Positions 52,964-61,215 of a stretch of DNA of 64,000 bases are shown one piece after another. The stretch's first letter is position 1; each line of letters starts with the position of its first letter. A model generated the notes under the pieces. It worked only from the letters and a program-made list of their open reading frames with translations, ran no database searches and was not told the DNA's origin. Origin of the DNA: an uncultured Clostridia bacterium (GTDB lineage: Bacteria > Bacillota > Clostridia > Oscillospirales > Acutalibacteraceae); NCBI GenBank assembly GCA_944384985.1, contig CALWVM010000011.1, positions 1-64,000 on the forward strand, in the 5' to 3' direction. The position numbers and the translations under genes were made by a program.

Positions 52964-53128
52964 ATGCGTTAGGAAGTTTCTTACAATACAAATGAAAAGC
53001 CATTACAAAAAATGGTAGTTGAAGCAAATAGCTCGGATGAGGCAAAGCAAAAAGTTGAAGCAGTTGCAAGAGCAAACAGCAAATCAAGGCAATTTACGAT
53101 CAGATTTAACGGTGTTCGAGTTATATAA
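52964..53128 (+). pseudogene. Small gene interrupted by an in-frame amber codon at codon 3
   Basis: ATG 52964 has GAGGTG about eight bases upstream. The frame reads Met-Arg-stop(TAG, 52970-52972) and then stays open for 51 codons, EVSYNTNEKPLQKMVVEANS and on to FTIRFNGVRVI, ending TAA at 53126. The peptide after the stop has normal amino acid make-up, and codon use like the neighbouring A+T-rich genes. A single base change (for example TAT or TAC to TAG) would explain it; restart at ATG 53012 (MVVEANSSDEAK) is possible. Function unknown. Confidence 0.55.
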
Positions 53129-53149
53129 CATTTACGGAGGAATATGAAT

Positions 53150-53512
53150 ATGAAAAAATTTATTGCTTTATTATTATGTGTAGTACTTACTTTATCATTT
53201 ACAGCCTGTGGTAGCAAAAATTCAAACAATACCAACACAGATAGTTCACAGCAAACAACTATAAATAACAATGGAGATCAAGTTAGCACACAAGATACTG
53301 AAACTTATCGTATTTATGCTGACCATGGTGCTGTCCTACTTTGGTCTGATCCAAAAACAGGAGAATATGGTTATAAATTACAATGTGAAAATTGCGGATA
53401 TGTTGAGGATTACATTCGCGAAGAATCAAAAAAAGGAATAGATGATGGCTATAGTTGCATGGAATGTGGTTATTCCAATTCACTTATCATTGTATGCGAA
53501 CGAAATCAGTGA
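53150..53512 (+). CDS. Small lipoprotein with CxxC pairs
   Basis: 120 residues. The signal peptide KKFIALLLCVVLTLSFTAC ends in a lipobox with Cys at about residue 20. After a Ser/Asn/Thr-rich linker there is a domain with CENCGY and CMECGY, two CxxC pairs about 30 residues apart that could form a zinc ribbon. It would be anchored on the outer face of the membrane. ATG 53150 (GGAGG nine bases upstream) is preferred to ATG 53144. A+T-rich codon use differs from the core genes, suggesting transfer. Function unknown. Confidence 0.75.
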   Translation: MKKFIALLLCVVLTLSFTACGSKNSNNTNTDSSQQTTINNNGDQVSTQDTETYRIYADHGAVLLWSDPKTGEYGYKLQCENCGYVEDYIREESKKGIDDGYSCMECGYSNSLIIVCERNQ

Positions 53513-53533
53513 ATAGATTGAGGTAGATGATTA

Positions 53534-53944
53534 ATGGCAGTTTGGGGAATAGGTGCTTACTATAAAGGCGCAAATCCGTCGGATAAGACTGCGGGGTTTC
53601 TTAATGATGGATGTGCATATATAGGATGGGATGAAACAGAAGCCTCGGCTTTATATCGAATGTTTGACTCAATTAAGATTGGGGATATCGTATACATAAA
53701 ATCTTTTGTTCCAAAAACAAAGCACTTGCATATAAAAGCTATCGGCATTGTAACAAGTACGGAAAAGAAAACATCAAATTCATTAGGGACCGGCATTCCC
53801 GTTCAATGGAAACAAAACTTTACGCCTATTATTATTTCTGTAACGCCTCAAATCTTTAGAAATAATGTGTTTAATAATACACTTTTTGAGGAGTTCAACG
53901 GAGAAATAATCCGCAAAATAGCCGGTGAACTTATTGAGCAATAA
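53534..53944 (+). CDS. Small protein of unknown function, possibly PUA/EVE-like
   Basis: 136 residues, no signal or membrane segment. The pattern MAVWGIGAYYKGANPSD, CAYIGWDETEASAL, IGDIVYIKSFVPKTKHLHIK and AIGIVTS resembles the small beta-barrel of PUA/EVE-like domains found in defence and modified-base-binding proteins, but this is a judgement by eye with low certainty. It follows the lipoprotein gene by 21 bases and shares its A+T-rich composition, and it ends before a hairpin terminator. The start ATG at 53534 lacks a perfect ribosome site (TTGAGGTAGATGATTA). Confidence 0.6.
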   Translation: MAVWGIGAYYKGANPSDKTAGFLNDGCAYIGWDETEASALYRMFDSIKIGDIVYIKSFVPKTKHLHIKAIGIVTSTEKKTSNSLGTGIPVQWKQNFTPIIISVTPQIFRNNVFNNTLFEEFNGEIIRKIAGELIEQ

Positions 53945-54000
53945 TGAACGATACAAATCGTTATTAATACACTAATTAAACACTAAAATTTACAAAAGTA

Positions 54001-54027
54001 GCCGCAACGAGATTTAATCGTTGCGGC
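54001..54027 (+). terminator. Terminator at the right end of the island
   Basis: GCCGCAACGA (54001-54010) pairs perfectly with TCGTTGCGGC (54018-54027), 7-base loop, then TTATTC. A smaller AACGAT-ACAA-ATCGTT hairpin precedes it just after the 53944 stop. Confidence 0.75.
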
Positions 54028-54103
54028 TTATTCATTGATATCATTTTCGGGAAATCGCACAGGGAATTTTCAGGGTAGACAGAAAGTACATTTGTTGCCG
54101 CGC

Positions 54104-54139
54104 TTTGCACGGGCGGGCGTGGAAGCCCGCCCGTGCAAA
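54104..54139. repeat. Long perfect hairpin, shared motif copy 2
   Basis: 15-bp arms TTTGCACGGGCGGGC (54104-54118) and 54125-54139 around a GTGGAA loop. The loop and inner arms (GGCGGGCGTGGAAGCC) recur at 35742-35757. It is G+C-rich within A+T-rich intergenic DNA and has no T run, so it is not a simple terminator. The stretch 54030-54210 holds nothing else recognisable. Confidence 0.6.
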
Positions 54140-54210
54140 CGATTTTCCATTGATATTTGTCAAGGATAGTATGAAAGTGTAACCACTCTAATTCCTCATA
54201 AAAATATACC

Positions 54211-54249
54211 TTGACAATCTATGTATTTCGTGCTACGCTATACATAGAT
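54211..54249 (+). promoter_or_regulatory. padR promoter with PadR-type operator
   Basis: TTGACA (54211-54216), 17-base spacer and a weak TACGCT -10 (54234-54239). The 10-bp inverted repeat ATCTATGTAT-N13-ATACATAGAT (54217-54226 and 54240-54249) contains the ATGT/ACAT half-sites typical of PadR operators and encloses the spacer and -10, so autorepression is likely. Confidence 0.7.
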
Positions 54250-54333
54250 ACTAAAGGCATCCTCATAATATAGGAACCGAACGCAAGACAAGAAACGAAA
54301 AACAAAAAGCGCAAACGGGAAAGGAGGCAACCG

Positions 54334-54681
54334 ATGAAGATCCGCAAAGAGCTCGCAAAGGGCAGTACGCCGCTTTTGGTGCTGGGGGTGCTCGCGCGCG
54401 GGGAGATGTACGGCTATCAGATCATCAAGACTGTGGAGCTGGAGAGCCGGCAAGTCTTTCAGATGAACGAAGGCACGCTCTACCCTATTTTGCACGCACT
54501 GGAAATGGAGGGTCTGCTCACCTCCCGCTGGGTGCAGGTGGAGGGCAGCGCACGAAAACGCAAGTACTACCAGATCACCGAAAAGGGCAGAAAAGAGCTT
54601 GCCGATGAGCGCGCGGCGTGGGATACGTATCAAACAGCGGTCAACCGCGTTTTGGGAGGGGTGCAAAATGCTGCCACATGA
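54334..54681 (+). CDS. PadR-family transcriptional repressor
   Basis: 115 residues, the short PadR type. Winged helix: STPLLVLGVLARGEMYGYQI, then the MNEGTLYPILHALEMEGLL recognition helix region and YYQITEKGRKELADE wing, then a short C-terminal helix (AWDTYQTAVNRVLGG) for dimerisation. It overlaps the following permease-prefix gene by 14 bases, the usual pairing. Ligand unknown; many short PadR proteins respond to envelope or drug stress. Confidence 0.93.
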   Translation: MKIRKELAKGSTPLLVLGVLARGEMYGYQIIKTVELESRQVFQMNEGTLYPILHALEMEGLLTSRWVQVEGSARKRKYYQITEKGRKELADERAAWDTYQTAVNRVLGGVQNAAT

Positions 54682-56368
54682 GATTTCCGATTTTGCGCGC
54701 GATGCCGTCATGCCGATCCGGGCGCGCAAGCTGCGCCATTCGGCACAAGAAGAACTGCTCGGGCACATGGAAGAGGTCTACGAACAAAGCCTTGCCACGG
54801 GAATGAACGAAAAAGAGGCGGTAGAAAACGCGGTGGCGCATATGGGGAAACTCCAAACGCTGCAAGCGCGGTATGCTGACCTGTACGGCAAGATCGAGCC
54901 GCGTCCGATGCATGTGACGATGGACTGTTTGGGGCTTGGGCTGCTGCTTTCGCACCTTTGCCTGTTCGTTTCGCCGAATACCGACCTGCTGTTTCAGGTC
55001 GCAGGCGGGCTTTTGGTGCTGTTTTCGATGCTGCGCCTGCGCACGGTCAGCCAAAAGGCGCGTAAAATTTTCTTTTTGCAGCCTGCTGCGCTGTTTTTAC
55101 AGGTTTTCGCATTTTGCGCAACGCTGTATTTCGGCATTTTGACCGTGCCCGCTACGATCACCCACATTGCGGCGTGGGTAGCGGACGGTATTTTCCTCTG
55201 TGCGCTGTATCCGGCGTTGTGCGAAATTTACAACACCGCTTACGAGCCGGGCGACCCGCTGATCCCCGGGATTTTTCCGAGCTTGTTTCTTTTGCTTTTG
55301 AGCGACTTCTTTTACAGTATGATGTGGCGGGATTGGACCGAGGACTCAGCGTATATGAAGGATTTAGAACAGTACATGGGTCGCTCGATGCCGGTCGCAA
55401 TGGTGATCGCCGCCGTGGTGTTTACTGTGCTGTTTTGGCGAATGCGCCGCGTCGTTTGCAGCGGGGAGCCGCAGGAAACGCGCTTAGAGCCATTCACCCG
55501 AAAAAGCAGGCGGCGGTTTGCAGCGGTCGCCGTTGTGTTTGCCCTGCTGCCGATCTTAGGGATGGTCGCCGCCGCGTTGCGCGCACCAAGCACCGCGCCG
55601 TATACACAGGCGGACACGCAAGGTACGGATGCGGCCGCCGCGCGCGAACATCTTGTTGCGCTGGGGCTGCCCGCCGACATCGCCGCGGACCTGCCGGACA
55701 GCGAAGTGCTTTTGTATACGGACATGGCGACCATGCAGGTCATAACGGACAGCACCGCCGGGGAAAGCTGGTACGGCCCGGATATGACTGTGCGCGCATA
55801 TCAGTTTTGGGGGAGCAGCTGGGAAGATAACGGCGTGCGGACGCTCTATTGTCTGCAATACCCGGACACCTATACGACATATTTCCGCGAGAGCCTGTAT
55901 TTTTTATTAGACGGTGATGCTTTTTTAAGACCCTCTACGGACCACTCCCCTGCGCGCCTTTGCCTCGTGCTTGCGGAAAAAAGAGGGGGAACCGTGCAGA
56001 TTACACCGTTTCTGGAGAGCTGGAACGCGCAGGAGGATGCTTACAGCAACAGGGCAGCTGAACCCATCGGCTGTGAATACACCTTTCCGCGCGGCAGCAC
56101 GAACCGCCGTGTATATGTTGCTGCAACGCGCCATTTCGGGGGCGGATCCAGCTGGGGCAGTCTGGTTGCAACAGAAGGCTTATATTTCTCGCAGCGGGTT
56201 CCCTTAAGCGAAGACGGTTTAGGCTTGACGGAGTGCGCATTCATCCGTCTGATGCGCCATTCCAGCACTTCCTCGGAATGTATTGCGCAGTGGCAGCTCG
56301 ACGGTGTTACAAAAGCGCCGATCGACGCGGAGCACTACACCGAACAGCAGGAACCTGTTTTTAGGTAA
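54668..56368 (+). CDS. Membrane protein with N-terminal permease-prefix (DUF1700-like) domain
   Basis: 566 residues. Residues 1-75 (LRHSAQEELLGHMEEVYEQS, MNEKEAVENAVAHMGK) are a helical permease-prefix domain. Then come seven or eight transmembrane helices (about 82-320), and finally a 240-residue extracytoplasmic domain (TDMATMQVITDSTAGESWYG and on), beta-rich with no family I recognise. ATG 54668 has GGAGG eight bases upstream inside padR. Such genes are usually controlled by their PadR partner. Possible role: envelope-stress sensing or transport. Confidence 0.75.
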   Translation: MLPHEISDFARDAVMPIRARKLRHSAQEELLGHMEEVYEQSLATGMNEKEAVENAVAHMGKLQTLQARYADLYGKIEPRPMHVTMDCLGLGLLLSHLCLFVSPNTDLLFQVAGGLLVLFSMLRLRTVSQKARKIFFLQPAALFLQVFAFCATLYFGILTVPATITHIAAWVADGIFLCALYPALCEIYNTAYEPGDPLIPGIFPSLFLLLLSDFFYSMMWRDWTEDSAYMKDLEQYMGRSMPVAMVIAAVVFTVLFWRMRRVVCSGEPQETRLEPFTRKSRRRFAAVAVVFALLPILGMVAAALRAPSTAPYTQADTQGTDAAAAREHLVALGLPADIAADLPDSEVLLYTDMATMQVITDSTAGESWYGPDMTVRAYQFWGSSWEDNGVRTLYCLQYPDTYTTYFRESLYFLLDGDAFLRPSTDHSPARLCLVLAEKRGGTVQITPFLESWNAQEDAYSNRAAEPIGCEYTFPRGSTNRRVYVAATRHFGGGSSWGSLVATEGLYFSQRVPLSEDGLGLTECAFIRLMRHSSTSSECIAQWQLDGVTKAPIDAEHYTEQQEPVFR

Positions 56369-56375
56369 AGTTAGA

Positions 56376-56407
56376 CCCCGCGCACTTTAAAAGTGCGCGG
56401 GGCGGTT
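56376..56407 (+). terminator. Terminator of the padR unit
   Basis: Perfect inverted repeat CCCCGCGCACTTT/AAAGTGCGCGGGG (56376-56402) followed by CGGTTTTTATTTTT. It may also act backwards on the sulfatase transcript, whose stop is at 56409. Confidence 0.9.
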
Positions 56408-56408
56408 T

Positions 56409-57830
56409 TTATTTTTCTTCGCCGGTGGTGACGAGGATCTTTCGGTCCTTGACCCAGTGGCGCCGGTAGTAGCTGTTCCAGCGGAACTTGTCGCCGACAG
56501 CTTCCATCTTTTCATACATCTCTGCACGCAAGGCGTTTACGGTATCGGCAAACGCCGGGTCCCGGATGAGGTTATGCATCTGGTAAGAGTCTGCGATATT
56601 ATCAAACAGGAATTCCTGTTTTCCCGCCTTATACACGGCGTAGGTGAAGCGTTCCGAGCGGATGCCGCGCCACTCCGTGCCGTTGCCGTAAATGGCAGTG
56701 GGGCCCGTACCCATCAATAGGCAGTCATTCTTTCGGAAGGCGCCGCTTCGTACCGCATCGCTCAAATCCACGCCCTGCGCGCTTTGCAGCGCGGGCAGCC
56801 CCAGCAGGGAAAGCAGCGTCGGGGCGATGTCCACGGTGTTTACAGGCGTTTGGTTGCGCCCGCACGGCAGGCGGTCACCCCATTTGATGAGGAACGGCAC
56901 GCGGACGGATTCCTCGTAGAAAATATTCTTGGCATGCCGCCCGTGCGCGCCGAACATCTCGCCGTGGTCGGAGGTGAACACGAAGATCGTGTTCTCGGCA
57001 AGCCCCTGTTCCTTTACGAACTCCCAAAGCCTTGCGACGTTGTAGTCGAGGTTCGCGACCATGGCATAATAGGCGCGCTTCCATTCGGGAAGCTTTTTGC
57101 GCTTGCCGGGCAGGAACCGCGCCCAGCCGTCGGCGTGGGGGTCGTTGTGCTTTTTGTAATTGGGCGGCGCGGGAAAGTCCACATTCCGGAACAGGTCATA
57201 GTATTCTTCCGGGACGTTCTCACGCGTCCACGGGTCGTGCGGCGTTCCGTAGGACAAGAACAGCGCGAACGGCCGCCCATCCGCCTGGTGCGCGCGGATG
57301 CGTTCCATGGCAAGGTCGGTCTGGTCGTCGGGCTCGTAGCCCTTGCAGTAAATTTTTTCGGGTGAATTCAGATGATAATACGCTTTGGGTGCATAATATT
57401 CGTGATGGAAATTGTACGCCGCGAAGTATTCGTCAAAGCCAAGGCGGTTTTCGCCCTGCGGGATATAGGAATTTTTCGTGTCGTAATGGTGCCCGAGCTG
57501 CGCCGCGTACATATGCCACTTGCCGATATAGGACGTGCCGTAGCCGTTTTCGGTGATCACGTGTGCGAACGTGCGGTGGTGCGGGTTGACGCGCAGCTCG
57601 TTGATGACCATACCCGTTCCGCCCGTGGTGTATTTCCCCGTTAAGAGCGAGGCGCGGTACGGCGCGCACACGGGGTGGCCCGAAACGGCGTTTTCCATGT
57701 TGGCGCACTCGTCCGCGAAGCTGTCAAGGAACGGCGTATGCGCGCGTTCGTCGCCGTTGAAGCCGACGCTCGAATACCGCAGCTGATCGGCAAACACATA
57801 AATCAGATTGGGCTGTTGTTGTTCCGCCAT
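56409..57830 (-). CDS. Sulfatase (Cys-type, formylglycine-dependent)
   Basis: 473 residues, no signal peptide, so probably cytoplasmic. Metal site NLIYVFADQLRYSSVG near residue 8. The signature CAPYRASLLTG (about 56-66) has the Cys that maturase converts to formylglycine, in the C-x-P-x-R form. FTSDHGEMFGAHG (about 285) supplies further metal ligands. It should remove sulfate from an imported sugar or glycan. ATG 57830 has AAGGAG seven bases upstream; it follows the transporter gene by 13 bases, so import and desulfation are coupled. No maturase gene is nearby. Confidence 0.9.
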   Translation of the reverse strand: MAEQQQPNLIYVFADQLRYSSVGFNGDERAHTPFLDSFADECANMENAVSGHPVCAPYRASLLTGKYTTGGTGMVINELRVNPHHRTFAHVITENGYGTSYIGKWHMYAAQLGHHYDTKNSYIPQGENRLGFDEYFAAYNFHHEYYAPKAYYHLNSPEKIYCKGYEPDDQTDLAMERIRAHQADGRPFALFLSYGTPHDPWTRENVPEEYYDLFRNVDFPAPPNYKKHNDPHADGWARFLPGKRKKLPEWKRAYYAMVANLDYNVARLWEFVKEQGLAENTIFVFTSDHGEMFGAHGRHAKNIFYEESVRVPFLIKWGDRLPCGRNQTPVNTVDIAPTLLSLLGLPALQSAQGVDLSDAVRSGAFRKNDCLLMGTGPTAIYGNGTEWRGIRSERFTYAVYKAGKQEFLFDNIADSYQMHNLIRDPAFADTVNALRAEMYEKMEAVGDKFRWNSYYRRHWVKDRKILVTTGEEK

Positions 57831-57843
57831 GTTCCCGCTCCTT

Positions 57844-59232
57844 TCAGACCGTTTCAACGTGCTGGCTTTCATGCAGCACGGCAAGCTCGGCGTGCATTTT
57901 TTCGGTCGTCTTTTTATTGAGCGGATACAGGATCGCAAGGATCAGCATAATGGCGAACAGCACCACAGGGACGAGGGTCGCGATGTCGTACATGCCCGAC
58001 AGCACCGCTTCGCCCTGCGAAATGCCCGTGCCGGCTTTGGAACTGTCATACCCCGCAAGGCTGACGAACCACGGTGCGAGCGCGGCAAGCGCCTGACCGA
58101 CCTTGCGCATAAAGGTGAAGATCGCGTAGTTCGATGCCTCCTCGCGCCTGCCTGTGACCCATTCCTGATGGTCGATGATGTCCGCCGCCATCGCCCAGAC
58201 TTCAAGTGTGAGGAAGCCGATGCCGATGTTGACGAATACGGCGAGGATGATGAACAGCCAGACATTGTCCATGCCGACTTTTAATATGTACGTGAGAAAG
58301 CTTGCGACCGTGGAGACGGCAAGCCCCGCCACACAGATCTCCTTTTTGCCGAACACTTTGATAAGCTTGTTGACGAACGGCATCATGATAACCATCGGCG
58401 CATAGGAGACGACCATATAGACCGTGTTCATGGAGCTGTTCTGGAAATAGTCCTTAAACAGATAGAGGTTCACGGTGTTCGTATACATCTGCACCGCCAT
58501 CAGCAGGCAGCCAAGCAGACTCATGACAATGAATGCGCGGTCTTTGAAAATGTGTTTGAGCACGGTGAGCACCTTGGTCTTCTGCTGGGTCGTATCCACC
58601 AAAACGCGTTCGTCAATACATTTGTAAGACACGGCGTAGATCACGCACATCGCGACAGCGATGACGACCATCGCCCAGAACAGGCGCGTTTCATTCATCT
58701 GGTTGCCGCCTGTGCCCGCCGACATCACGACGATGGGGAAAATAAAGGTCGGAAGATTCCCGGTCCCCGCGCCGATAGAGCGGCAGATCGACAAAATCGA
58801 GCGCTCGTTTTCCTTGGTCGTCATCACGGACGCAAGCGACCCGTAAGGCACGAGCAGCACGGTGTAGAGCATTCCGTAGGCGATATAAAGCACCGCGACC
58901 CAGGCGGTATTAAACGCCACACTGTCGCTGACCTTGGTAAAGACGAGCACAGCAGTCAAAGACAGCGGGATGCCGCCCCAGAGGATGAAAGGCTTATATT
59001 TGCCGTTTTTCCCGGGACGCCTGCGCTGCGCCAAGAAACCCATCATCGGGTCGTTGATGGCGTCCCAGATGCGCGCAATGATGAGGATCGCGCTGATGAC
59101 CGCACCGGACATTCCGAGAATGTCGGTGCAGTAGAGCGTCAAGTACGAGCTCATCACGCAGAACGCGAGGTTATTGGCGAAATCCACCAACGTGTAACCC
59201 ACATAGTTTTTTGCGCTCAGCTTTTTCTCCAC
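57844..59232 (-). CDS. GPH-family sugar:cation symporter (MelB-like)
   Basis: 462 residues, 12 helices. LSAKNYVGYTLVDFANNLAF at the start, then the family signature IARIWDAINDPMMGFLAQRR (about 53-72) with its Asp-Ala-x-Asn-Asp-Pro core, and YGSLASVMTTKENERS. It takes up glycosides, pentosides or hexuronides with Na+ or H+. GTG 59232 has AAAGGTG nine bases upstream; GTG 59244 is the alternative. A 7-bp inverted repeat (CAAAGCA-C-TGCTTTG, 59250-59264) just upstream may be an operator. Paired with the sulfatase, its substrate is probably a sulfated sugar. Confidence 0.9.
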   Translation of the reverse strand: MEKKLSAKNYVGYTLVDFANNLAFCVMSSYLTLYCTDILGMSGAVISAILIIARIWDAINDPMMGFLAQRRRPGKNGKYKPFILWGGIPLSLTAVLVFTKVSDSVAFNTAWVAVLYIAYGMLYTVLLVPYGSLASVMTTKENERSILSICRSIGAGTGNLPTFIFPIVVMSAGTGGNQMNETRLFWAMVVIAVAMCVIYAVSYKCIDERVLVDTTQQKTKVLTVLKHIFKDRAFIVMSLLGCLLMAVQMYTNTVNLYLFKDYFQNSSMNTVYMVVSYAPMVIMMPFVNKLIKVFGKKEICVAGLAVSTVASFLTYILKVGMDNVWLFIILAVFVNIGIGFLTLEVWAMAADIIDHQEWVTGRREEASNYAIFTFMRKVGQALAALAPWFVSLAGYDSSKAGTGISQGEAVLSGMYDIATLVPVVLFAIMLILAILYPLNKKTTEKMHAELAVLHESQHVETV

Positions 59233-59305
59233 AAAATCACACACCTTTCCAAAGCACTGCTTTGTAAATGCGGCCTACTGTATGCTTTTTCGGCGCGACG
59301 CCGCA

Positions 59306-60052
59306 TTAGCGTGTCGCGTCGTTTTTTACGGGATCAAACGATTGCAGAATTTTGCGGTCCTGTTCGCTCAGCGGCGCCCTTTCGAGCAGATCCGGCCGCC
59401 GTGTAAACGTGCGGTAGAGCGCCTGCTCTCGCCGCCATTTTTCAATGTTCTCGTGGTGCCCCGACAACAGCACCGCCGGCACCTCACGCCCGTGCCAGAC
59501 CGGCGGGCGCGTATACTGCGGGTATTCAAGCAAGCCGTTATAGTGGCTCTCTAAGGATTTGGCTTCATCGTTGGGAAGGACGCCGTCGAGCATGCGGCAG
59601 ACCGCGTCCGTAAGCACCAGCGCGGGCAGCTCGCCGCCTGTGAGCACATAATCGCCGATGGAGATCTCTTCATCCACGATCTCGTCGATGATACGCTCAT
59701 CCACGCCCTCATAATGCCCGCACAAAAGCGCCAAGCGCGGGCGGCGGCTCAAATCCTTGACCATCTCCTGCGTGAGCGTTTTCCCCTGCGGGGAAAGGTA
59801 GATGAGATAGGGCTTTTCGTCTTCGGTGCACAAGGATTGGTAGCAGTCGTAGATCGGCTGGGTCTGCATGAGCATACCCATACCCCCGCCGTAGGGTGCG
59901 TCGTCCACACGGTTGTGCTTATCCGCTGTAAAGTCACGGATGTTTACACACCGAAGGTTCACCGCGCCTTTGGCTCGCGCGCGGCCGATGATGCTTTCCG
60001 AGAGCACAGCCTCGCACATTTCAGGGAAAAGCGTCATAATATCAATCCGCAT
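59306..60052 (-). CDS. trmD: tRNA (guanine-37-N1)-methyltransferase
   Basis: 248 residues. MRIDIMTLFPEMCEAVLSES at the start and a trefoil-knot SAM site in LLCGHYEGVDERIID and SIGDYVLTGGELPALVLTDA, then RPPVWHGREVPAVLLSGHH. It makes m1G37, which prevents frameshifting. ATG 60052 has AGGAGG six bases upstream and overlaps the rimM stop by 11 bases. Last gene of the ylxM-ffh operon. Confidence 0.97.
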   Translation of the reverse strand: MRIDIMTLFPEMCEAVLSESIIGRARAKGAVNLRCVNIRDFTADKHNRVDDAPYGGGMGMLMQTQPIYDCYQSLCTEDEKPYLIYLSPQGKTLTQEMVKDLSRRPRLALLCGHYEGVDERIIDEIVDEEISIGDYVLTGGELPALVLTDAVCRMLDGVLPNDEAKSLESHYNGLLEYPQYTRPPVWHGREVPAVLLSGHHENIEKWRREQALYRTFTRRPDLLERAPLSEQDRKILQSFDPVKNDATR

Positions 60053-60584
60053 CGCGCACCTCCTGGGCTTCGCCGTCAAATAGCCCGCGCAGCGGACGGA
60101 TGCGCACAATCCCTGCTGTTACGTCGGTTTTGAGCACTACATCGCGAATCGCGGGCATCAAAACCGTTTCGCCGCCCGGTCGCTTGACCGCCCAGACATC
60201 GTTGGCGCCGTTCCCCGGGATGACCTCGGAGATCGTGCCATATTCTGCACCGCTGTCAACGTCTGTTACTTTACACCCAAGCAGGTCCTGCACAAACCAC
60301 TGCCCGTCGGGAAGCGCGGTGTCCGCACGGTCGATATAGACCGTTTTGCCGCGCAGCGCCTGCGCTTTTTCCATGGTATCCACCCCGTCGAACAGCCCCA
60401 GCACGATGTTTTTATGGGCACGAAGCTGTTTCGCACGCAGCGCCGTTTTGCCCTGCCCATCCAGATACAATGTGGCAAACCCGCATAAAAAGTCCGGGCT
60501 GTCGCACCAGGGGTGGATCTTCACCTCGCCGCGCACGCCATGCGTACCTACGATCTGCCCCGCTTCCAAAAATGGTTTTTCCAT
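60042..60584 (-). CDS. rimM: RimM 16S rRNA processing protein
   Basis: 180 residues. GQIVGTHGVRGEVKIHPWCD opens the N-terminal barrel. The C-terminal PRC domain has WFVQDLLGCKVTD and VLMPAIRDVVLKTDVTAGIV. It binds S19 and helps 30S maturation. ATG 60584 has GGAGG four bases upstream; the frame upstream to 60620 is not used. Confidence 0.95.
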   Translation of the reverse strand: MEKPFLEAGQIVGTHGVRGEVKIHPWCDSPDFLCGFATLYLDGQGKTALRAKQLRAHKNIVLGLFDGVDTMEKAQALRGKTVYIDRADTALPDGQWFVQDLLGCKVTDVDSGAEYGTISEVIPGNGANDVWAVKRPGGETVLMPAIRDVVLKTDVTAGIVRIRPLRGLFDGEAQEVRDAD

Positions 60585-60634
60585 GTTACCTCCCGCGCTG
60601 AAAGAAAAAAGCGCGCACAAAATGCGCGCGCTTT

Positions 60635-60868
60635 TTAGTCAATATCCACCTGCACACGCACGCCCTCTTTGGTCGCGCGCGCTTTCATCACAGTGCGGAT
60701 CGCCTTGGCAATCCTGCCCTGTTTCCCGATAACGCGGCCCATGTCTTCTTCTGCAACGTGCAGATGATAGACAATATTCCCGCGTGCATCGGGTTCATCC
60801 GCCGTGACTTCCACGGCGTCGGGATTGTCCACAAGCCCTTTCGCAATATTTTTCAGAAGTTCTTCCAA
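60635..60868 (-). CDS. khpA: KhpA KH-domain RNA-binding protein
   Basis: 77 residues, one KH domain with the GRVIGKQGRIAKAIRTVMKA loop and helix (GxxG motif at about 50). The standard gene between rpsP and rimM in Firmicutes. It acts with KhpB in RNA binding and cell-elongation control in related species. Confidence 0.95.
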   Translation of the reverse strand: MEELLKNIAKGLVDNPDAVEVTADEPDARGNIVYHLHVAEEDMGRVIGKQGRIAKAIRTVMKARATKEGVRVQVDID

Positions 60869-60887
60869 CGCCTTGTGCCTCCCGCGT

Positions 60888-61133
60888 TTACTGAATCGCG
60901 CCGCACTTCTTCAGAAGCGCCTTTGCCGTATCGGTCGGCTGCGCGCCGTTTTTGATCCACTGCTGCGCTTTTTCCACGTCGATCTTGATCTCGGCGGGAT
61001 CCTTCATCGGATCATACGTACCGATCTCTTCGATAAACTTGCCGTCACGCGGGGACTTGGAATCCGCCACGACCACGCGATAGAACGGTGCACGCTTTGC
61101 GCCCATGCGGCGCAGTCTGATTTTTACTGCCAT
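60888..61133 (-). CDS. rpsP: Ribosomal protein S16
   Basis: 81 residues. [20 protein letters not shown] at the N-terminus, then [19 protein letters not shown] and [19 protein letters not shown], all S16 hallmarks. ATG 61133 is the family start; the frame to 61181 is non-coding. Confidence 0.97.
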   Translation of the reverse strand: MAVKIRLRRMGAKRAPFYRVVVADSKSPRDGKFIEEIGTYDPMKDPAEIKIDVEKAQQWIKNGAQPTDTAKALLKKCGAIQ

Positions 61134-61215
61134 TTGTTGTTCCTCCAAACATGATTGTAAACTGAAATTTATACCAAACACGAATCAGTGTCGGATACGA
61201 AAAGGATGCCGGCGG

